Origin: an uncultured bacterium
Lineage (GTDB): Bacteria > Chloroflexota > Anaerolineae > J036 > Brachytrichaceae
Assembly: GCA_903921365.1 (NCBI GenBank)
Contig: CAIXPS010000603.1
Coordinates: forward strand, 1 to 64,000
Direction: 5' to 3'
Length of the DNA stretch: 64,000 nucleotides
Shown here: in pieces, positions 44,894-53,813 of the stretch
Position numbering within the stretch: the first letter of the stretch is position 1
How the letters are laid out: each line of letters opens with the position of its first letter
Notes under the pieces: generated by a model
The model's input: the letters and a program-made list of their open reading frames with translations, nothing else
The model's database searches: none
Told to the model about the DNA's origin: nothing
Translations under genes and position numbers: made by a program

Positions 44894-46240
44894 ATGAGCA
44901 ACACTCCAAACCTCTATGACGTTGTCGTTGCCGGCGGTGGGCCGAGCGGGATCGGCGCAGCCATTGCCGCATCGCGCGCTGGCAGTCGAGTGGCCTTGAT
45001 CGAGCGCTGGCCGGTGCTTGGCGGGATGGGCACTGTGGCGTTGGTGAACAACTTCTGCCCCGCGCACTTTGACGGTGAGCGTTTCATCATTGGTGGGATA
45101 TTCGGTGAGTTGCGCCAGCGGTTGATCGCGCGCAAAGCAATCTACACCTACCAGCCGCTCGCGACGACGAACCCAATCATTGAGCCATACAACCCCGACG
45201 TGTTCGCTGAAGAAGTTGTCGCAATGTGCTGCGAGGCCGGTGTGGACGTGATGCTCAATACGAAAATCGCCACCGTAACCTTTGAGCGCGCGCAGCCGGC
45301 GACCATCGCACTCGCTGGCGGGTTGACACTCACCGCCCGCGTGGTGGTTGACGCCACCGGCGATGCGCTCATCGCCCATCGCGCGGGCGTGCCATCCACC
45401 TTTGGCAAGGAAGGCACACACGACGTCATGCCGCTGACATTCTGCTACATGCTTGGGCAGATCGACCTGCAAGCAGCAAAAGCCGGGCTGCCCGAGTCGG
45501 TGCGTTACGATAAAGGCACGGGCGAGGAGTTTTACTACTTCTCGGGCTGGCATCCGGTCGTCGATCAATGGGTCAAACAGGCGCGCGAAGACGGCAGCCT
45601 GAGCATCCCGCGTGACCATATCTCAGCGATCCTGAGCGTGCCCGGTAAACCACAATTTGCCACTGTTAACTTCGGGCGCGTGACTATTGCGGATCCGACC
45701 GACCCCGCGCAACTCACAGCAGCCGAGGCCGAGGGGCGTCGCCAGATCGAAGAAGGCATTCGGTTTTTCCGCAAGCACATTCCAGGTCTGGCGAACGTGG
45801 AACTCGTGCAGGCAGCGCGGCAGATCGGTGTGCGCGAGACGCGCCAGATCATCGGTCTGTATACACTCACCGCCGAAGATGTGTTGTCGGGACGTCAGTT
45901 CGATGACGTTATCGCACAGTGCTGCTACCCGATCGACATCCACGAACCCGGCAAGGATACGACGATCATGAAACGGTTGCCGCGTGGCACACACTATGAC
46001 ATCCCGTGGCGCTGCCTGATTCCGCGCAGCGGGCCGGACAACCTGATCGTCGCAGGGCGCAGCGTCAGCGCGACCTCAGACGCGATGAGTTCGTTCCGCG
46101 TCTCGCCGTCGGTCATGGCGATTGGCGAGGCTGCCGGCGTCACGGCGGCGCGCGCGGTCGAATGCCATTGCGCCATCCGCGATGTCAACCCCGCCGACGT
46201 GCAGCATCGCCTAAACGCAACCGGCGCGATCCTGATGTAG
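44894..46240 (+). CDS. FAD-dependent oxidoreductase (FAD_oxidored family)
   Basis: A flavoprotein of 448 residues. The N-terminal dinucleotide fold (YDVVVAGGGPSGIGAAIAASRAG, then LIERWPVLGGMGT) and VVVDATGDALIAHRAGVP are typical of the FAD-dependent oxidoreductase group found next to sugar-degrading genes. The C-terminal LIVAGRSVSATSDAMSSFRVSPSVMAIGEAAGVTAA closes the FAD site. It starts at the ATG at 44894; the longer open frame back to 44699 is not protein-like. The substrate is unknown. Confidence 0.88.
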   Translation: MSNTPNLYDVVVAGGGPSGIGAAIAASRAGSRVALIERWPVLGGMGTVALVNNFCPAHFDGERFIIGGIFGELRQRLIARKAIYTYQPLATTNPIIEPYNPDVFAEEVVAMCCEAGVDVMLNTKIATVTFERAQPATIALAGGLTLTARVVVDATGDALIAHRAGVPSTFGKEGTHDVMPLTFCYMLGQIDLQAAKAGLPESVRYDKGTGEEFYYFSGWHPVVDQWVKQAREDGSLSIPRDHISAILSVPGKPQFATVNFGRVTIADPTDPAQLTAAEAEGRRQIEEGIRFFRKHIPGLANVELVQAARQIGVRETRQIIGLYTLTAEDVLSGRQFDDVIAQCCYPIDIHEPGKDTTIMKRLPRGTHYDIPWRCLIPRSGPDNLIVAGRSVSATSDAMSSFRVSPSVMAIGEAAGVTAARAVECHCAIRDVNPADVQHRLNATGAILM

Positions 46241-46274
46241 GGGTAACCCGTTGCGGTTACCCGTTGCGGTTACC
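46241..46274 (+). terminator. Hairpin with 13-bp tandem repeats
   Basis: GGGTAACC (46241-46248) pairs with GGTTACCC (46255-46262). The loop-plus-arm unit CGTTGCGGTTACC then recurs exactly (46249-46261 and 46262-46274), so two alternative hairpins can form. It starts directly after the flavoprotein stop codon. Confidence 0.55.
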
Positions 46275-46323
46275 CGTTTCCGCCGCGTGGGTTGGTCTTA
46301 ATGGACAAAGCGATAATAGGGGC

Positions 46324-46791
46324 ATGGACAACCGACGTGTTCACTATCAGAAGAATCGCGCGCTGTTGCAGTCAATGGCGCTGATCGTGCTGGCGCTTGC
46401 GCTACTGCCTTCGCTGCTGTTCATCATTGGCATCATCGTGCCGTTCGCTCCCGACCCATTCACCGTGTTCATCCCGCTCGCGGTTGGCATATTCCTGTTC
46501 GTCATGGCGCGCACTCGCGTGGTCACCACGCCGCGCGGCGTCGAGTTTTACCAGTTCGGCTTTAAGGCGCAGACGCTGTGGACCAACATCAGCCGCATCG
46601 GGTTGCCGCCTCCAGGAATTGACACACCTGAAGCCATCTATCTGCTGAGGCCCGTGCTGCAGGAGTTTGAGTTCTTTCCGGGGTGGAAGATAGCGCTGAA
46701 CCTGATCCCCCTGTACCAGTTCGATTACAGCACCATCAGCGAGCTTGGCAAGGAACTGCGACGCTATAAGCCGAACCTGTTCAACGAATAG
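46324..46791 (+). CDS. Small membrane protein with PH-like domain
   Basis: A 155-residue protein. Two membrane helices (about 15-40 and 45-62) are followed by a PH-like stretch (TRVVTTPRGVEFYQFGFKAQTLWTNISRIGLPP) and a short C-terminal domain. The order resembles other bacterial PH membrane proteins such as the gene at 13550 in this window. The function is unknown. The ATG at 46324 is chosen because the open frame before it overlaps the flavoprotein gene in another phase. Confidence 0.68.
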   Translation: MDNRRVHYQKNRALLQSMALIVLALALLPSLLFIIGIIVPFAPDPFTVFIPLAVGIFLFVMARTRVVTTPRGVEFYQFGFKAQTLWTNISRIGLPPPGIDTPEAIYLLRPVLQEFEFFPGWKIALNLIPLYQFDYSTISELGKELRRYKPNLFNE

Positions 46792-46857
46792 ATTTTAGTG
46801 ACGTCGCCATTGGTTCGTCCTGGCGCGTTCTCACTAACCAACAAATGGAGATTTTCA

Positions 46858-47364
46858 ATGGAAGTATTTGAGGCAATTAAGACTGTATTGGCTGTGCGCA
46901 GCTATCAGAGCAAACCCATCCCTGCAGAAGTTACGCGGCGCATCGTCGAAGCTGGCCGGCTGACCGGCAGCGCGATGAACAGCCAGCCATGGCATTTTGT
47001 TGTCGTGGAGAACCCCGACACACTGCGCCAGTTGGGCGCACTGGCGCGCTCCGGTCCCTATACCGCCCAGGCGCCGCTTGCGATTGCGGTGGTGACCGAA
47101 AAGAGTAATTTCGCCCTGTCGGATGCAAGCCGCGCTATTCAATCGATGGTACTCACAGCGTGGGGCGAAGGGATCGGCTCTAACTGGGTGGGATTTCAAG
47201 GCATGGACGAGGTCAAGAAACTACTCGGCGTCCCGGCAGAACTGGACATCCTGGCGCTACTGCCGTTCGGTTACCCCGTTGAGGAGAAAGGCAAGGGCAT
47301 CAAGAAGCGCAAGCCACTCGGCGCAGTAGCCAGCCGTGAGAAGTACGGCCAGGCGTTTGAGTAA
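46858..47364 (+). CDS. Nitroreductase family protein
   Basis: An FMN-dependent oxidoreductase-like protein of 168 residues. The N-terminal VRSYQSKPIPAEVTRRIVEAGRLTGSAMNSQPWHFVVVE is the nitroreductase signature that binds FMN, and GEGIGSNWVG and LPFGYPVEEK are later conserved points. Such proteins reduce nitro, quinone or enone compounds; the physiological substrate is not known. The ATG at 46858 has GGAG 7 nt before it. Confidence 0.9.
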   Translation: MEVFEAIKTVLAVRSYQSKPIPAEVTRRIVEAGRLTGSAMNSQPWHFVVVENPDTLRQLGALARSGPYTAQAPLAIAVVTEKSNFALSDASRAIQSMVLTAWGEGIGSNWVGFQGMDEVKKLLGVPAELDILALLPFGYPVEEKGKGIKKRKPLGAVASREKYGQAFE

Positions 47365-47366
47365 TA

Positions 47367-47409
47367 GCAAAACATGTCTGACTTCTCCAAGAAGTCAGAC
47401 ATGTTTTGC
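47367..47409. repeat. 20-bp-arm palindrome, copy 2 (between convergent genes)
   Basis: Arms GCAAAACATGTCTGACTTCT (47367-47386) and its exact complement (47390-47409) surround a 3-nt loop. The inner 16 bp of each arm equal copy 1 at 23153-23193, while the outer bases differ and still pair. It lies 2 nt after the nitroreductase stop and contains the TGA stop (47395-47397) of the convergent membrane protein gene. Confidence 0.9.
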
Positions 47410-47862
47410 GGAACGGCCCGAGAAGAACAGCCACGCGAATTGCACGCCGAGGGTGATGACGCCGACGTTCACAATCGCCTCGATCATGATTGGCTTGATG
47501 CCAAATAGCGGTGTGGTGACAAACGACAAAATCGCGATCGCAGCGAACAAAACAACGAGTGTGACTTCGATGATGCGCTGGGTGCGCGTCAACAGCGCTG
47601 CGCGCATGGCTGCGAGCCCGGCCACAATGCCAAGCATGCTGCCGATCAATGACCCCAACCTCCAGATCGCAACATCCTCTGCCACGAGCACCGAAATCAG
47701 CGCGATCACCCCGGGCGCGATGAAATGCATCGAGGCGCTATAGGCTGCCAGACGACTCGCAGTGGATGACATGAGCTGATCATATTTGAACTGCACCACC
47801 ACCCACCATAGACCAACGAGCGCAAAACAAATCTGTGCCAGCGTCGCATAAAATGTCTCCAC
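47395..47862 (-). CDS. Integral membrane protein of unknown function
   Basis: A 155-residue protein with four hydrophobic helices (about 5-25, 46-62, 73-94 and 103-145). No motif is recognised. Its final residues (SAKHV) and stop codon come from the palindromic repeat it shares with the convergent nitroreductase gene. Confidence 0.7.
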   Translation of the reverse strand: METFYATLAQICFALVGLWWVVVQFKYDQLMSSTASRLAAYSASMHFIAPGVIALISVLVAEDVAIWRLGSLIGSMLGIVAGLAAMRAALLTRTQRIIEVTLVVLFAAIAILSFVTTPLFGIKPIMIEAIVNVGVITLGVQFAWLFFSGRSAKHV

Positions 47863-48070
47863 GTTTTTCTCCTGTTCAACCAGCCAACCAACCGGCGCCT
47901 TCCGACGTCGTTTACAATATAAGTAAGCGGTGTTGTCCTAGCCCTGTTGCTATAGGACCATTGCGCCATTGTATCTTCAATAGCCCCAATGCCGCTACTG
48001 TATACTGGCAAAACTGTGTGCAGGTTGATTAGAATTGTTGGATTCATCGATTAAAAGTGAGTGTATTGCC

Positions 48071-50365
48071 ATGGATGGACAAACGATATCAAAAGAGCCG
48101 CGCGTTCCTCTGGGCGGCAATTACTGGATGGGCGATGCGACGGCGCCGTTGTGGGGCTTCGCAGACTTGCACGCTCATTTGATGGCTAATTTTGCCTTTG
48201 GCGGGCGCGCCTTCTGGGGCAAAGTGTATGACCCCGATCATAGTGGCGATGAGGCGCTTCAGAATGCGCTGGCGTCATGCGAGCCTATTCATGGCGGCTT
48301 GATCGACCTCAACCCGGAATTCGGGCATCCCGCCGGCGGCGGCTGGCCCGATTTCGATATCTGGCCTCGCTTCACTACGCTGGTGCATCAGCAGGCCTAT
48401 ATCGACTGGCTTTACCGCGCGTATCAAGGTGGACTGCGCCTGATTACAACGCTGGCTGTGAATAATGAGTTGCTGGCTGCCAATAGCGACCCCGAAACCC
48501 AGACCGATGATCGCAGCGCGATCCAGATCCAAATCAGCGCGATGAAGAAGATGGAGGAGTGGATCAACGAACAGGCGGGCGGCCCCGGCAAAGGGTGGCT
48601 GCAAATCGCCTATACACCGGAAGAAGCGCGCGCCATCATTGCCGACAACCGGCTCGCTGTCGTGCTGGGCGTTGAGGTGGATTCGCTAGGCAACTGGCAT
48701 CGCTCCGATGATTTACAGCAGCTCAGCCAGGGAAGTGCGGAACAGGCGCGCGAGCTTATCTCCAACGAGATCGACTGGTTATACAGCCTGGGCGTTCGCC
48801 AGATCACCCCCGTGCACCTGTCAGATAACGCGTTTGGCGGAACCGCCATTTATATGCGCTTTCTCGAGGTATCGAATCGTTTTCTAACTGGCGCCGGCTA
48901 CGATGTCGAGGATGCCTGGGATACCGGCATTCGATATCGCCTCGATAAGGACGGCGTGGATATGGTCGATACGGTGCAACGCGAAGCGACCTCCAAGACG
49001 GTAAAGCCGCTCGCGCATAATAGCCACAACATGAACCACGGCACGTTAGTAGATCATGTGCCCGGCTTGCGTGAAGAATACACCAAAATGGGTCTGGATG
49101 AGCACGCCGGTCATGCCAATCAGCGCTCTTTGAGCGTCTATGGTCAGATGTTGCTGGAAGAGATGATGAAACATGGCATGCTGATCGACATCGACCACAT
49201 GTCGCAGAAGACGCTGGATGCGTCGCTCGATCTGGCAGAAAGCCATGAGTACCCGGTGCTGTCGTCGCACGCCTGGTTCCGCGACCTGGCATTCACAGCC
49301 GATATGGTTTTTGATGCCGAAAGCATTGAGCCCTTTGGCACGGCTAACGTGCACAAAGTGGCGCACGAGATGGGCAAACGGCTTGATCAGATCGAGCGTA
49401 TCGCGAAACTCGGCGGCATCGTCTCGCCCATCCTCAATCAGGGTGATGTGTCTGGTCTAAGCCGCGCCGCTCCTGAACTTGCGAACAAAGTGCCGCGCCC
49501 ATGCGCCGGGTCCAGCACCTCATGGGCGCAAGCCTACTTGTATGTGGTCAAACACATGGGCGGTCGCGGTGTGGCGATGGGCAGCGATATCAACGGCGCG
49601 GCTGCAGCGCCAGGGCCGCGCTTTGGCACGCTGGCCGCATACGGCGCCAGCGATGATCATGTTCGCGCATCACAACGCCGCGCCGAGATCAACGCGCAGA
49701 CCAACGGCGTCGCGTACGATCACCCCATCCGCGACTATCGCTGGTTCCGTTTCCTTGAGAGCGGCCCGGGCGGTTACACCGAGCGCGAACGCGAGATATG
49801 GCAGGCGGTCGCTGCATACAAAGCCGGGTTCAACCCGTGGTCGATGGAACACCCCGACGAAGACTCGCCCAGGGGCAGCCTGCGCAAAACCCTCGAGGCC
49901 GATCAGTGGCCGTGGGTGCGCGAGCATGTCGACAACATGGCGCGCGGCTTGTTCGCCGCCGATGAACCGGGCGGGTATCCGGACGATGAAGTGCGTCATT
50001 GGCCCAAAGAGATGCGCGTCGCCTACATGGCGCGCCTCGGCATGGTCGAACCAGGGGAAGGCCCTGGCAAAGGGGCAGACTGGGAACTGATGGACTTTGT
50101 TGGCGAAGTCAAGGGGGTGCTCGACAAGTGGGACGCTATGGACGGCGACAACGCGCCGCTGCAACGCTGCCTTGCCGGCCCACGCCGCGACTTCGACATC
50201 AACATTGATGGCTTCGCTCACTATGGCATGATGCCCGACTTCCTGCAGGACATGGTCAACAGCGGGTTGTCCTACGACGACCTCGGCCCGTTATTCCGCT
50301 CGGCCTACGACTACGTCGAGATGTGGGGCCGGTGCACGAAACAGGCAGAGTCTGCCCGCGAATGA
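48071..50365 (+). CDS. Large membrane-dipeptidase-like (M19) amidohydrolase
   Basis: A 764-residue metal-dependent hydrolase of the renal dipeptidase (M19) type. Expected metal-binding segments are seen: GFADLHAHLMA, VVLGVEVDSLG, QITPVHLSDNAFGG, MLIDIDHMSQKTLD, EYPVLSSHAWFRDL and RGVAMGSDINGA. Known M19 enzymes are about 350-420 residues, so this protein is nearly double, with large insertions between the motifs and a long C-terminal part of unknown fold. There is no signal peptide. The ATG at 48071 is chosen over an upstream TTG. Confidence 0.8.
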   Translation: MDGQTISKEPRVPLGGNYWMGDATAPLWGFADLHAHLMANFAFGGRAFWGKVYDPDHSGDEALQNALASCEPIHGGLIDLNPEFGHPAGGGWPDFDIWPRFTTLVHQQAYIDWLYRAYQGGLRLITTLAVNNELLAANSDPETQTDDRSAIQIQISAMKKMEEWINEQAGGPGKGWLQIAYTPEEARAIIADNRLAVVLGVEVDSLGNWHRSDDLQQLSQGSAEQARELISNEIDWLYSLGVRQITPVHLSDNAFGGTAIYMRFLEVSNRFLTGAGYDVEDAWDTGIRYRLDKDGVDMVDTVQREATSKTVKPLAHNSHNMNHGTLVDHVPGLREEYTKMGLDEHAGHANQRSLSVYGQMLLEEMMKHGMLIDIDHMSQKTLDASLDLAESHEYPVLSSHAWFRDLAFTADMVFDAESIEPFGTANVHKVAHEMGKRLDQIERIAKLGGIVSPILNQGDVSGLSRAAPELANKVPRPCAGSSTSWAQAYLYVVKHMGGRGVAMGSDINGAAAAPGPRFGTLAAYGASDDHVRASQRRAEINAQTNGVAYDHPIRDYRWFRFLESGPGGYTEREREIWQAVAAYKAGFNPWSMEHPDEDSPRGSLRKTLEADQWPWVREHVDNMARGLFAADEPGGYPDDEVRHWPKEMRVAYMARLGMVEPGEGPGKGADWELMDFVGEVKGVLDKWDAMDGDNAPLQRCLAGPRRDFDINIDGFAHYGMMPDFLQDMVNSGLSYDDLGPLFRSAYDYVEMWGRCTKQAESARE

Positions 50366-50678
50366 GTTTGCCGATGACACCTGCGGGAAACGCGCTTATG
50401 ACTATTAAAAAATAACCCCGCACACTACACCAGGCCGACACACGGGTCGGCCACTACGAATATGATCCACGTAGTGGTGGCCCCATGTGGCCGCCTGATG
50501 TGGCGCATACAGTCTGTATGGTTTATTTGCTTAATCTTCATTAGCGCGTTCCACGCTGTCACTACGTATTCGTAACAAACAGCTTATACCGATCTTCAGC
50601 GCGAATGGAGGCCGATGGCTTTAGCCGGGAGATTCACTCGTGCTCTGCTTCGCTGACAGCAACAGGCGATGAGATCGT
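50366..50678. other. Gene-free gap with REP-like hairpins
   Basis: This 313-nt gap holds no credible gene. At 50433-50452 is a 7-bp stem (GGCCGAC with its complement), next to CCACTACG (50451-50458) pairing with CGTAGTGG (50470-50477) and a GTGGCC/GGCCGC pair. The cluster looks like a REP-type element. Nothing is seen in the remaining 200 nt. Confidence 0.5.
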
Positions 50679-51413
50679 TTAACGGAATGCTGCCAAAACA
50701 GGGCTGTGATCACTCTGATCCGCGCACTCTTGTTTTGTCAAAATGTCACAAGACAAGATGCGGTCGCGCCATGCAGCAGGAACAAAGATGAAGTCGCAAT
50801 GAAACTCCAGGCTCTTTTGTGTGACAGGGTCTCTACCCCACAGTAGCGTTGGTGGTAGTTTCTCCCCTGGGTGGGACAAAGTCCATGCGCTTACGAGACC
50901 AAAATCACGTTCGAGGCTTGTGATGATTGCAGCCTCATCTTCGCGTTCCCTCTCTGATTGTTCCGCATAGTTGAAGCCAATAGTCTTCAGGTTAAAGTCC
51001 CCACCAATGATCAGACTTGTCGCTGGGTTGCGCTTTTGATAAGATGCTAAGGCTTTCAACGCACCGTTTATGGCTTTGACATAGCCTTTGCCAAACTCAG
51101 AGTCAGGGGTTGCATGGATGTTAAACACTGATAATGGCTGACCATCCGGTGTGGACCAGTTTTGACCAGTAAGAGCAGCGCCCACCACCCATCCTTCACA
51201 TTGCGGTATTGTCAACGCGGTGATCGCGCCAGTCTTCGAGTAGATGGCTGTGCCCCATCCCCCAGAGTCTTTTACTTTGCGCCATAGACGAGGTTCCGGT
51301 ATGCCTTTATCATACGTTTCCTGAGCGAGAATAATGTCAGGATCATACTGCCGAATCATTTCGGTCCAGCGTGTTTCTTTCTTGCCATGCATGTTGTATG
51401 TAACGATTTTCAC
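50679..51413 (-). CDS. Endonuclease/exonuclease/phosphatase family protein
   Basis: A Mg-dependent phosphoesterase-fold protein of 244 residues related to exonuclease III and sphingomyelinases. VKIVTYNMHGKKE, DIILAQETY (catalytic Glu), SLIIGGDFNLKTIG and the C-terminal DQSDHSPVLAAF cover all main active-site motifs. The substrate (DNA, phosphoinositide-like or other) is undetermined. The GTG at 51413 is chosen because GGAGG lies 5 nt before it; a longer open frame to 51548 does not look coding. Confidence 0.87.
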   Translation of the reverse strand: MKIVTYNMHGKKETRWTEMIRQYDPDIILAQETYDKGIPEPRLWRKVKDSGGWGTAIYSKTGAITALTIPQCEGWVVGAALTGQNWSTPDGQPLSVFNIHATPDSEFGKGYVKAINGALKALASYQKRNPATSLIIGGDFNLKTIGFNYAEQSEREREDEAAIITSLERDFGLVSAWTLSHPGEKLPPTLLWGRDPVTQKSLEFHCDFIFVPAAWRDRILSCDILTKQECADQSDHSPVLAAFR

Positions 51414-51624
51414 TGATACCTCCACATACGCTGTGTCATCCCCATGATGAAAAACACACAGGTTGGAAATTGCCTCCCGGACATGATCGGAAGGAGTTCT
51501 GGGATGACGACTGCGCCTGAGGTGATTGTATTCAGCAATACGATTCATACCACTGCAAGTTCAGCCCTGCGAAGGGTTCCGAGTCGATTACGATTCGTGC
51601 AAGCTCAACCTTCGCAGGGAGATG

Positions 51625-52755
51625 CTACTCCGGATGCGCCACGCTCCACGGCCACACGCGCGGCTTAGCAGAACCCTGGCGATAGGGTTTTATAGTCTTG
51701 ATGTAACTATAGGCCGCGCGCAGGTTGTCGGGCGGGACTTCGACGCCAGTCACGTTGCTGGTGAACAGAAACATGCCGCGCCCGCCATCGGTGCAATCGA
51801 CGAAGTAGTCGATCTCGTCCGCAATCTCGGCCGGAGAGCCATACGGAAGCGTGCGTGACACGCTCATCCCGGCAAAGAACAGCAGTTCCTCGCCCAGGGC
51901 GCTGCGGCGCGCGCGCAGGTCGCCGATGTCGATGCCCAGCTCGTACTGAAAGCCCTGGAACCCGCTGAACCCAATGGCGATGAAGTCGTCGATCACCGGG
52001 CGCACGTCGCCGTCGCAATGGTGAATCAGCCGCACTCCCGCATCGACGAGTGGCTCGATGATCATCTTCACGTGCGGCAGGTAGTGTTTGCGTAGAAACG
52101 CCGGCGACACCATCGGGCCCTTGTTATTGCACAGGTCTTCGCCGCAGAACATCATTGGCACAAGGTCATACTCGCGGAAGAGCTTCACCAGTATCCAGGC
52201 TCGTTCGCGCGAGTGCAGGCTTTTCACCCACCAGATCTTGCCGACGTGTTCGGGGTAGAGGGCGCAGGCAGTCAGGAACGCGGTGTAGCCAAACTCGGAG
52301 TAGAGCGGGAAGTGCCCGCCGATCTCCCAGAAGTTGGGGAGCGGGACGATGCCCTGCCAGTCAGCCAGGGCAGTTTCGAAGTAGGTCCGGTAATGGCGTT
52401 CTTCGGCGGCATAATCGAAGCTGGCCAACACGTCGACCTCGCGATCGGGCAATGAATCGGCGCGTTCCTGCAATGCCTCGGGCTCGATGCCGGCAAAGTG
52501 GCTCTCGGTCACCGAGCCGGTGCGAATCTCAGCAGCGGTTTGCGGCACAGCCGGTTGCACCATCGCGTCGACGCCCAGTGCGACGTTGGCTTTGACGACG
52601 CCGGCCAGCGGGTCAGCCAGATACTGGTCGAGGCTAATCCCGCCGAGTGATGCCAGGTTCGCCGCGCCATTCATCCAGCCACCGATACTGGGAATCCGGT
52701 CTATGTCCTGTCCGCGCGCCTGGCGAATCAAGCGCTCCTTCGATGTCAGTTGCAT
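51625..52755 (-). CDS. URO-D superfamily protein
   Basis: A 376-residue TIM-barrel protein. The N-terminal LTSKERLIRQARGQDIDRIP is typical of the uroporphyrinogen decarboxylase/methyltransferase superfamily. Later blocks are MVSPAFLRKHYLPHVKMIIEPLVDAGVRLIHHCDGDVRPVIDDFIAIGFSGFQGFQ and FVDCTDGGRGMFLFTSNVTGVEVPPDN. HCDG is where MtaA-like proteins place metal ligands, so a corrinoid methyl-transfer or demethylation role is possible. It is transcribed divergently from the beta-propeller glycosidase gene (89 nt apart). Confidence 0.82.
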   Translation of the reverse strand: MQLTSKERLIRQARGQDIDRIPSIGGWMNGAANLASLGGISLDQYLADPLAGVVKANVALGVDAMVQPAVPQTAAEIRTGSVTESHFAGIEPEALQERADSLPDREVDVLASFDYAAEERHYRTYFETALADWQGIVPLPNFWEIGGHFPLYSEFGYTAFLTACALYPEHVGKIWWVKSLHSRERAWILVKLFREYDLVPMMFCGEDLCNNKGPMVSPAFLRKHYLPHVKMIIEPLVDAGVRLIHHCDGDVRPVIDDFIAIGFSGFQGFQYELGIDIGDLRARRSALGEELLFFAGMSVSRTLPYGSPAEIADEIDYFVDCTDGGRGMFLFTSNVTGVEVPPDNLRAAYSYIKTIKPYRQGSAKPRVWPWSVAHPE

Positions 52756-52844
52756 GATTGTTCCGTTTGTCCTGTTTAAAAAGTGTAAGAATAAGTGTAC
52801 AACCGCAGCCAAAATCCAGGAATCTCACGGGGTATTATTCAAAC

Positions 52845-53813
52845 ATGTCAAAGTTCACGATTTCACATCGCACAACCGAGCCGCTGCTGAGGGCTGAGCG
52901 TCCGCACGAGGACATGTGCCTCAACTTCACGACGGTGTTGCGCGTCGACGATCAGTGGCGCATGTGGTACGCGGCCTACGACCACGGTTATCGCGACGAC
53001 AACGACGCCTACTTATGTTATGCAGCCTCGCCCGATGGCGCACACTGGGATCGCCCGAACCTTGGGATCGTTGCCTATGGCGGGAACACGACTAACAACA
53101 TCCTGATCGACGGGCGCAAGGCCGGCGGGATGCACGGTATGACGGTCTTCCTCGATGAAACCGCGCCAGCGGCGGAGCGATTCAAGATGGTGTTCGCGCG
53201 CGGCGAGACGATCCCCGGCAACGGTTTTGGCTGGTACGTCTATGGCGCAACATCGGTTGACGGAATCGAGTGGCACATCCGCGCGACGCCGCTGCTGCAG
53301 AAGAACAGCGACTCGCAGACGGTTTGTTTTCGCGACGGCGATCTATACCGGCTCTATGTGCGGCAGTGGTCGACTGGCGTCTTCCAAGGCATGCGGATCG
53401 TCGGATACAGCGAATCACCCAGCTTTGACCATTTCCCCGATCCTGTGCAAATCCTCGCGCCCGACGCGCAGGATCCCGCTGACTTGCATTTCTACAACTC
53501 GGCGGCGACGAAACTCCGTGAAGGTTTGTGCGTGATGTTCCCATCCGGCTTCTATACGGGCAACCAGACCGTCCGCCCGCACATGGCTGTCAGCCGCGAT
53601 GGCAGGAACTTCGAGCGCGTCAGCCACGAGGCGGTCGTTCCACTCGGTGCTTCAGGCGCATTCGACAGCAAGTCGATTTACGTGGCGCCCGGCGCACTCC
53701 CCGGTGAAAGTCCCAATACCTGGTGGTTTTACTACGCCGGATACGACACCGGCCACGACGAGACGCGCGCCTATTCCGGCGGATATGGCCGGTTCCTACT
53801 CACGGTTGAGTAA
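52845..53813 (+). CDS. Five-bladed beta-propeller glycosidase-like protein
   Basis: A 322-residue protein with repeats of a GH43/GH32-type propeller: WRMWYAAYDHGYRDDNDAYLCYAASPDGAHWDRPNLG, KMVFARGET, GWYVYGATSVDGIEW, DLYRLYVRQWS and WWFYYAGYDTG. There is no signal peptide, so it would act in the cytoplasm on imported oligosaccharides. The catalytic acids cannot be assigned by eye. It shares a divergent promoter region with the URO-D-like gene and overlaps the convergent HTH-TPR gene by 43 bp. Confidence 0.8.
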   Translation: MSKFTISHRTTEPLLRAERPHEDMCLNFTTVLRVDDQWRMWYAAYDHGYRDDNDAYLCYAASPDGAHWDRPNLGIVAYGGNTTNNILIDGRKAGGMHGMTVFLDETAPAAERFKMVFARGETIPGNGFGWYVYGATSVDGIEWHIRATPLLQKNSDSQTVCFRDGDLYRLYVRQWSTGVFQGMRIVGYSESPSFDHFPDPVQILAPDAQDPADLHFYNSAATKLREGLCVMFPSGFYTGNQTVRPHMAVSRDGRNFERVSHEAVVPLGASGAFDSKSIYVAPGALPGESPNTWWFYYAGYDTGHDETRAYSGGYGRFLLTVE

